Source: Heterostelium multicystogenum
Lineage: Eukaryota > Evosea > Eumycetozoa > Acytosteliales > Acytosteliaceae
Length of the DNA: 39,414 nt
Direction: 5' to 3'
NCBI GenBank assembly: GCA_003667245.1
Contig: RCNN01000288.1
Location: 1 to 39,414 of the forward strand
Shown: one piece after another, positions 33,701 through 39,414 of the stretch
How positions within the stretch are numbered: position 1 is the stretch's first letter
Layout: each line of letters opens with the position of its first letter
Program-made: the position numbers and the translations under genes
Notes under the pieces: model-generated
Seen by the model: the letters and a program-made list of their open reading frames with translations, nothing else
What the model was told of the DNA's origin: nothing
Databases searched by the model: none

Positions 33701-35207
33701 ACTTTTGCTGCCAAATATCCATCAATTGTCGAGATATACAATACTCCACCCGAAGTCGAACTTAAATACGTCATGGCTGTACATGATGCTCACTATATTA
33801 GAAAGTTAGAGACCCAACTTCCCCCTGAGAATAGTGATTTGGGAAACTCACTTGGAGAGTGACAACACAGGTGCTATGATCACAGTAACCCAGAAAGAAG
33901 GTGGTGAGGATGATGACATCTATGATACTTTTTATCAGTCATCGTTCAATGAAAGCTGCAATGAGAGCTGCTGGTTCAGTTTGTACAGCTGTAGATGCAG
34001 TAACCAAATTAGGTTATCACCGTACCTTCTGCGCCATTAGACCACCAGGACATCATGCTGGTCGTTTCGGTCGTACCAGTGATGCCCATCACAAGGTTAT
34101 TGTTTGATCAATAATGTAGCAATTGGTGCCAAGTATGCTGCTTTGACTGCTGGATACTCTAGAATTGCTGTTGTTGATTTCGATGTTCATCATGGTAATG
34201 GTACTCAGGAGATTTTGAGTGGAGACGATAATTTCTTGTTTATTTCGATCCACGTTTGCGATGAAAAGAGATATTTCTACCCAGGTACCGGTCGTGACGT
34301 TGGTGAAATTCAAGAAGATGGTACCTTTGAAGGTAATGTTCTTAACATTGGTCTCAAGAGAAACAGTGGCTCAGCTACATTCATTCAACAGTGGACCAAG
34401 AAAATTATCCCTCGTTTTGGAAGCATACAAACCACAATTAATATTCTTGAGTGCTGGATTCGATGGTCACAAAGATGACCCAACCAACGGTTTGAAATTA
34501 AACGAAGAGGATTATTACACAATAACCAAGATGATCAGGCTGTCGCAGCCAAACACAGCCGTGGTAGAATCATCTCAGTCCTTGAAGGTGGTTATGGTAT
34601 TGAAAAAGGAAATTCCCTTCAAAAAATGTCTACAAATGCACTTGAAGGCCTTTGGTTGAGGATTACCAACAACGAGGATTTTATATTCACAAGCCAGTTC
34701 AGGTGATTTTGGCCTTATCAAGAAGTTATTCAATGTAAATGCTAGCAGTATCAGAGAACCAAGTAAGAAGGGTGATGGAGAAACAGTTGCTTATTTCAAC
34801 TCTGTCGCCAAGGATTATTTGGAAAGCATTAAGCAAACTTCTTCATCTTCAACACTCACTCCAACATTACCTTCAACTTCAACTACTTCAACAACTGCTG
34901 GCAGCCACTTCAACAACAACTGCACCAGTATTTCCAATATTACTCAAAACCAAAAACGAAAAATCCGACGCAGAACCATCTGAGAAATTATATGAAACTG
35001 TTTAAATCATCACCTACCACATCTACAAATGTTGTGAATCCAAACCACCAGTCTTACCATCTCTTCATGCAGCAGAGCCTGCTAAAACAACCTCACCAAC
35101 AGTTTCTCTCTCCTCCCAAATCAGTTGTAAATAATGAAAATAATACCGCAGGAAAAAACAAACGTAGTGAGAACAGAAATGGTTCCAATAATAATAATAT
35201 ACTTTAA
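30732..35207 (+). CDS. Class II histone deacetylase with AT-hooks, Cys-rich finger and coiled coil
   Basis: A nuclear deacetylase of histone lysines, about 1,440 residues. The basic start (RRKIRFVQKKKGDS) precedes Asn/Thr tracts, KRPRKGPK, and two AT-hook-like motifs, KKRGRKPKIKK (31262) and VGRPKRV (31528). After an intron (31865-31930) comes a zinc-finger-like region, CGIC...CESC...WVCWVC (31975-32130). A charged, probably coiled-coil region spans about 32580-33310. After a 55-nt intron (33311-33365) the catalytic domain begins: YHTACMDHNVPDFHLEKPDR, RPPGHHAGRFGR, VVDFDVHHGNGTQE, ISIHVCDEKRYFYPGTGRD, FLSAGFDGHKDDP and ISVLEGGYGIEKG. The zinc ligands Asp, His and Asp are present, and the GGY tyrosine predicts activity. 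A Ser/Thr/Asn-rich tail follows. At least 15 frame changes occur. The ordering matches class II (HDA1-like) enzymes; it could correspond to either Dictyostelium type-2 deacetylase. Confidence 0.88.
31975..32130 (+). other. PHD-like cysteine-rich finger within the histone deacetylase
   Basis: Three Cys pairs (CGIC, CESC, CWVC) with an additional Cys after the first pair and a lone His (KHG), ending in WVCWVC like a PHD finger. The H-x2-C step of a classical PHD is missing, so this may be a different treble-clef-like zinc finger. One frame change interrupts it near 32025. Confidence 0.5.
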
Positions 35208-35256
35208 ACAAATTTTCACAAAAGAGATTAAACATTATCAAAAGATCTTAATTATT

Positions 35257-35262
35257 AATAAA
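35257..35262 (+). terminator. Poly(A) signal of the histone deacetylase gene
   Basis: AATAAA about 50 nt after the TAA stop, in the 132-bp gap to the convergent TRRAP stop. Confidence 0.5.
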
Positions 35263-35339
35263 ATATATACTTTTCAATTTTCAACCTAATGATATAAGAA
35301 ATAGGAATTGATTATTGAATTTTTTTTTTTAAACTTTAT

Positions 35340-38300
35340 TTAAAGCCATGGATATGATATCGATTCCATTTGACTAATATTTGATGAGTTGAAGAGAGTT
35401 GAATTAGTTCGTTAACTTTTTTGATGATTGGAGTCAAGAATAAAGTTTTGTCTGGTTGAGTCGGTGGAGTAAATTATATTAATTCTGCTATTCATCATTT
35501 GGTTTACGACATTTACGGTCTTGTCCAAGATCTCTTTGTGAATTTTGTTGAGCAGATGGTAAGGCTTGTTGTAGATTGTTTTTGTTCAGAAATATAAGCA
35601 ACATAATATTTCATCGAAGTAATAGCAGTTTAACTAAATTCATGAGTTTTTCCTGTGATAAAAAAATGTTTTAATAAATTGAAACAATCGCATGTAAATA
35701 TCTAATCAATTTACCTTTGATTCTGATAGACACATAGATGTTGCCAAGAGTGCACTTTGGTAACCACCTTCAATGAAAAACAGGATTTAGGAATGTTCTG
35801 ATGTTTTGAGTCAGACGGAAAGGTACAACACCCATGTTCATTGAATTCTGTGTTTTCGGATGTGCAAATCTCGGAATTCCATTTACCAAAATAGACTGTT
35901 CCTGAGGTTCTGGAGAAGTAGATATATCGGAAGGTGAAAGAGTAGCGATTTTTAACTGAGAGAATATAGGAAATCAGTGAGTGAAGACCCCCATTGGTGA
36001 AGCAAAGGCTAGTTTTAAATTCATATTGTTTTCTTGGTAGGTAGAGAGATATCTGTTGATATAGTTTGTGAACAAAGAATCTGTCATGTACTTAGATATC
36101 TCACGGAATGCTTGAAGCTTGGTTGGTTTAATGACTCTTTTGTCTCATTAGTTGGAGTCAGCTCTGGAGTGGCGATATTCACCACACCTGACTACCCAAA
36201 GCTTATTACGATACATCAAGAGTGGCGAATAAAAGCTCTTGTTTCTGGCATCTGGTTGGACCAAACTTTAATGAGTTGGAGTAAGCTCATTGCCACCAAT
36301 TGCTTGTACCAAGTTCAACTGACTATTGATTGGAAATTAGAGTAGGGTATTGATTGAATGTGATTCCACGTCTTCTGGTTTCACGATACTTCCAATAGGA
36401 GATTTATTATAGAGCAAAGTAATTGAGAACGTCTTTCACTGGTACGTGGTGGCTTGTTTGGCAGGGAAGAGTGGTGTATTCTATATCAAGTAAGAAAGGA
36501 TAGGAGTAAACCGTTGGTGCCATAGAATGTAATTCTAGGGCAAAGCATATCATTTGAGTTCTTGACCATTTGAGCAGTTAAACCTATTCTTTCACACTTA
36601 ATATTATATTCCTCCACTTGGGTCACGTGAACCTCTATAGAGACTTGGAACGTTCAAGCAATGTTGGACGAAGGGAGGCAAGTGATGGAACAAAGATTTT
36701 CCAATCGGATAGTTGTGAATTTTGACCATAGTAGTTGGCAACGGTTGTAGTGGAGTCTACTTTTAGTATAGACTGTACAAAGAGCTACGGAATGTTTTCG
36801 TTGGAACCCACTCGATAAGCTTCATAATGAGATTGGACAGTGTCTGGTTATCATTTTCTATGAAATCGGTCTCATACTGGACTTTGTATTCCTCTGCCAA
36901 TAGATTGATATTCTCTAAAGTTGTTTGTTTTGTCCCACATAAATAGTGTTGATAGACTTGTTTAATCATATTCTTAATGTTGGTTGGTACTTCTTTCAGT
37001 TGACTGTATTCTGAATGCTTCAAGTAAAATATGGTTGAGTGAGGAAGTGAAGTGGTACACAGCTGGGATGGTGTTGACCAGTTGAATGAACCGTTCATAC
37101 AAAATCATTCTATCATTTCATTAATGAGGCAAGAGTGATATGGCTGTAGTCCAACTGAGAGAGTTTCTGCCATTTTGAGTGGTCCTGGTGGAACATTTGG
37201 TGTTGTTCCACTAGGTGGGTTTGCAGGTGGATTTGCGATAAGTATAGGATTCTTGGGATTTCTGCTTGATCTCGGATACTAATTTTCTAAAGTGGTAGTA
37301 GGTATAGTTTGGATAGTAGCAACATATCTTACTAAAGAAGTTGCCAACAAAGGAAACCATAGCCTTGGAATTGAACGCTCATAAATGCACCAGTAATCAG
37401 TGTGGGGACATAGCTCAACCACAAACCAATGTTGGTATAATAATAGAGCCAGTTTTTTTCAATGGCTGAAAACACTGTCTGTGCCAATGTTGGTTTCTTT
37501 TACAGCTGGTGAATCAACAGGAGTAGTATTGGTAGTTGTTGGTTCACCTGGTGTTGGGTTTGGGATTGGCAGGAATTAGCAGTTGTATTTGCAGCATTGG
37601 CAGTTGGGTTTGCAGGATTAGAAGCATTTGCCATTGCATTAGCTTGAGTAGGTATGTTGTGGGGGCACTTCACCACATCCATTTAGATAAGCAACTAAGA
37701 TTCTTGGAAGTAGTTTGGCTCCATATATCTTGGATCTTATTCCTTGAATAATAGCAATTGATGGCACTTTCTGCCATGATGCCTTCATTTCGAGATCTGT
37801 AGTTTCTTTGGTAAATTGCTTATCACAGAAAATATCCCCAATTGACCAGCTCTTTGAGTGGTTGTCAAACATTTGGATGGCAGTGGAGAAATTGAGATTT
37901 GCTTCACTAGTTCTACCAAGACGATTTTGGAACTCTCCTTTTAGTTGGAAAAACTCTGATTTCTGAAGCGGAAGGAATAGTCTAGGTTAGTTCCATTGAT
38001 AATAGAAATACCGGTCTCATAATGAGTAGGGAGCTGTAGATAGCATTTAATTTGCTCTTTGAGATTCAAAAAGATATCTTGAACTTCAATCTGTAGATTA
38101 AAACATCTTTGACAATGAATTGAGACACAGCTCAATAATATGATGTTTACGGCTGACATGTGCATATTTGTTGGTGGTCCATGCTGTTTCTGGGAGTACA
38201 ATTGGCTTGTTTGGAGTACCTGTACTCAAAAATTTTCAGAGATTTGTTCAACACCCTGATTCATTAACTGAATACTTGTTGACGCCATGTGAGGAGGTCA

Positions 38301-39414
38301 TTCCACACACACAGTATCCTCGTCCTTGCTTGGCAAACGTTTTCTCTCCAAATGGAGAAAGATTGACTTGACATCTGTGATAGTGTTGGTAAGCACTTGA
38401 CGTGATTGTTGAGCGGTTGGTATGCTAGAGAGAGTGACTTCCTTGAGTAAATGTACAGCTTCCTGTAATTCGACGAGACTTTTGCATTTCAATAAGACCT
38501 TTGTTGTGTGCATGGAATGATCGCTCAGGTAAACTAATCCATTTCTTTTTAGAATCAATTGGTTGGCAGTCATGATATTTGGATCAACATCACTGAATCG
38601 TTTATCAATGTAAGCGAATAACCTAGAAGGATCTTTCTCATAGCTGTGTCACCTAGTGGAGTGAGTTTGGTGAGAGCTTCCTTCATGATAGGCCAAGCTG
38701 ACAACTTCCAGGATGATTCAACCAGGAGTTCATTCATATTTTGTTGTGATCTAGCATAAATCAAGTAGCACCTCCCATTGGTTCAAACGTTTGGCACATT
38801 CAATCCAGTGATCCTCCCAAAGCAAATTCTCGTTTTTTGCTTGTTGTTTTTGCACCATTGCTGCTATATTTGTTCATAGCGGTGAGATAAACCTCCTGTG
38901 CCGATTGGAACATATAGAATTGTTCAGAAGCAAACCAAGTTTAGTTTCATCACATGTAAATCTGCGACGTAAGAGACAAAACAAAAGATCTTGTTCGTTT
39001 CAAGGCGTTGTAGAGACTACCAAGTGCATCCCAAACTGGCTCTGTTTGGTCTGGTGTTTTAGTTCCTTCGAGTAGTTAAACTCCAACATCTTGATTGCTG
39101 TGAAGGAAAGAACTAAAATTTTCACCAAGATAACTAATAATTTCGACTGGAATCTTAGGTGGGGTGGTGCATTTGAATATGGAATCAAGTAAGGTCTGTA
39201 CAATTAGACTGGATGATTCTATATTGGTAGTTGAGTTTGATGAATTCTTATTGAAGTCTTTCGTTAAGAAGCGTAGTAAGAGACTTTGATAGCTTATAGT
39301 GTTCAATCACGTGACAATTTAGACCAAAGTGAGCTGAAGATTGAAACCCATTAGTTTATGACAGAGTTGGTTGTCTACAAATATCAATTCTCTCAAGCTC
39401 GATATGATGTCACG
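35340..39414 (-). CDS. tra1: TRRAP/Tra1 transcription-associated protein, C-terminal part (5' end outside window)
   Basis: A giant PIKK-family pseudokinase scaffold of SAGA and NuA4 histone acetyltransferase complexes. Only its last 1,300 or so residues are here. Blocks align in order with TRRAP: PPKIPVEIISYLGEN (39145), LVESSWKLSAWPIMKEALT (38700), KSLVELQEAVHLLKE (38470), EQIKCYLQLPTHYETGISII (38030), NLIMKLIEWVPTKTF (36810) and VVPFRLTQNIRTFL (35800), ending NISQMESISYPWL at the TAA at 35340. The last two correspond to the kinase-like domain (VPFRLTPNI in animals) and to the terminal FATC segment (QMDPxWHPWL in animals). A Pro/Ala/Asn insert lies near 37500-37680. The 36000-36700 part, with the expected kinase core, could not be read in full because of dense frame changes. 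The missing N-terminus continues beyond the right edge. It is convergent with the histone deacetylase. Confidence 0.85.

Noticed and set aside
36034..36345. Plus-strand frame within the TRRAP region
   Set aside because: It lies opposite TRRAP, whose identifiable blocks continue on both sides, and it shows no family motif.

Overview
The window looks like nuclear DNA of a dictyostelid social amoeba. It is AT-rich and gene-dense (about 17 genes in 39 kb). Introns are short (55 to 150 nt) with GTAAGT or GTATGT donors. Proteins carry poly-Asn, poly-Gln and poly-Thr tracts, and an F-box-like/leucine-rich family of dictyostelid style is present. Coding regions are less AT-rich than I would expect from D. 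discoideum itself, so another dictyostelid group is a better guess; the species cannot be fixed from this window.

Layout, left to right: a DEAD-box RNA helicase with a Gly-rich tail (137-1934, -); a TBL2-like WD40 protein with an N-terminal membrane anchor (2549-3896, -); a P-loop NTPase resembling the Crinkler/RHS class (4770-7107, +); glutathione synthetase (8517-10248, -), divergent from a RING-H2 protein (10744-11411, +); a uridine kinase-CYTH fusion like plant TTM1/2 (11724-13603, +); ribosomal protein eL27 (13943-14768, +); a low-complexity protein (15059-15606, -); a leucine-rich-repeat protein (17159-18883, +), convergent with a small Gln/Pro-tailed protein (18880-19433, -); mitochondrial NAD-isocitrate dehydrogenase, alpha type (19829-21555, +); an F-box-like/LRR protein (21697-22835, -), divergent from an NRPS-like adenylation-carrier-reductase enzyme (23041-26463, +); an EamA/DMT-type transporter (26751 to about 28651, +); a small uncertain gene (28943-29395, +); a class II histone deacetylase with AT-hooks, a Cys-rich finger and a coiled coil (30732-35207, +); and the C-terminal part of TRRAP/Tra1 (35340 to the right edge, -).

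A dominant technical feature is that nearly every gene is broken by single-base indels, including essential ones such as eL27, isocitrate dehydrogenase, glutathione synthetase and TRRAP. Where the family sequence allows a check, the errors are mostly loss or gain of one base in runs of 2 to 4 identical bases. I read this as sequencing or assembly error, not decay, and give gene spans that bridge the breaks.

Most genes are unrelated housekeeping genes. Two regions look accessory: the Crinkler/RHS-like NTPase, bordered by 0.9 and 1.4 kb of gene-free AT-rich DNA, and the NRPS-like reductase followed 287 bp downstream, in the same direction, by a transporter gene. Chromatin regulation is represented twice, convergently, by the histone deacetylase and TRRAP.
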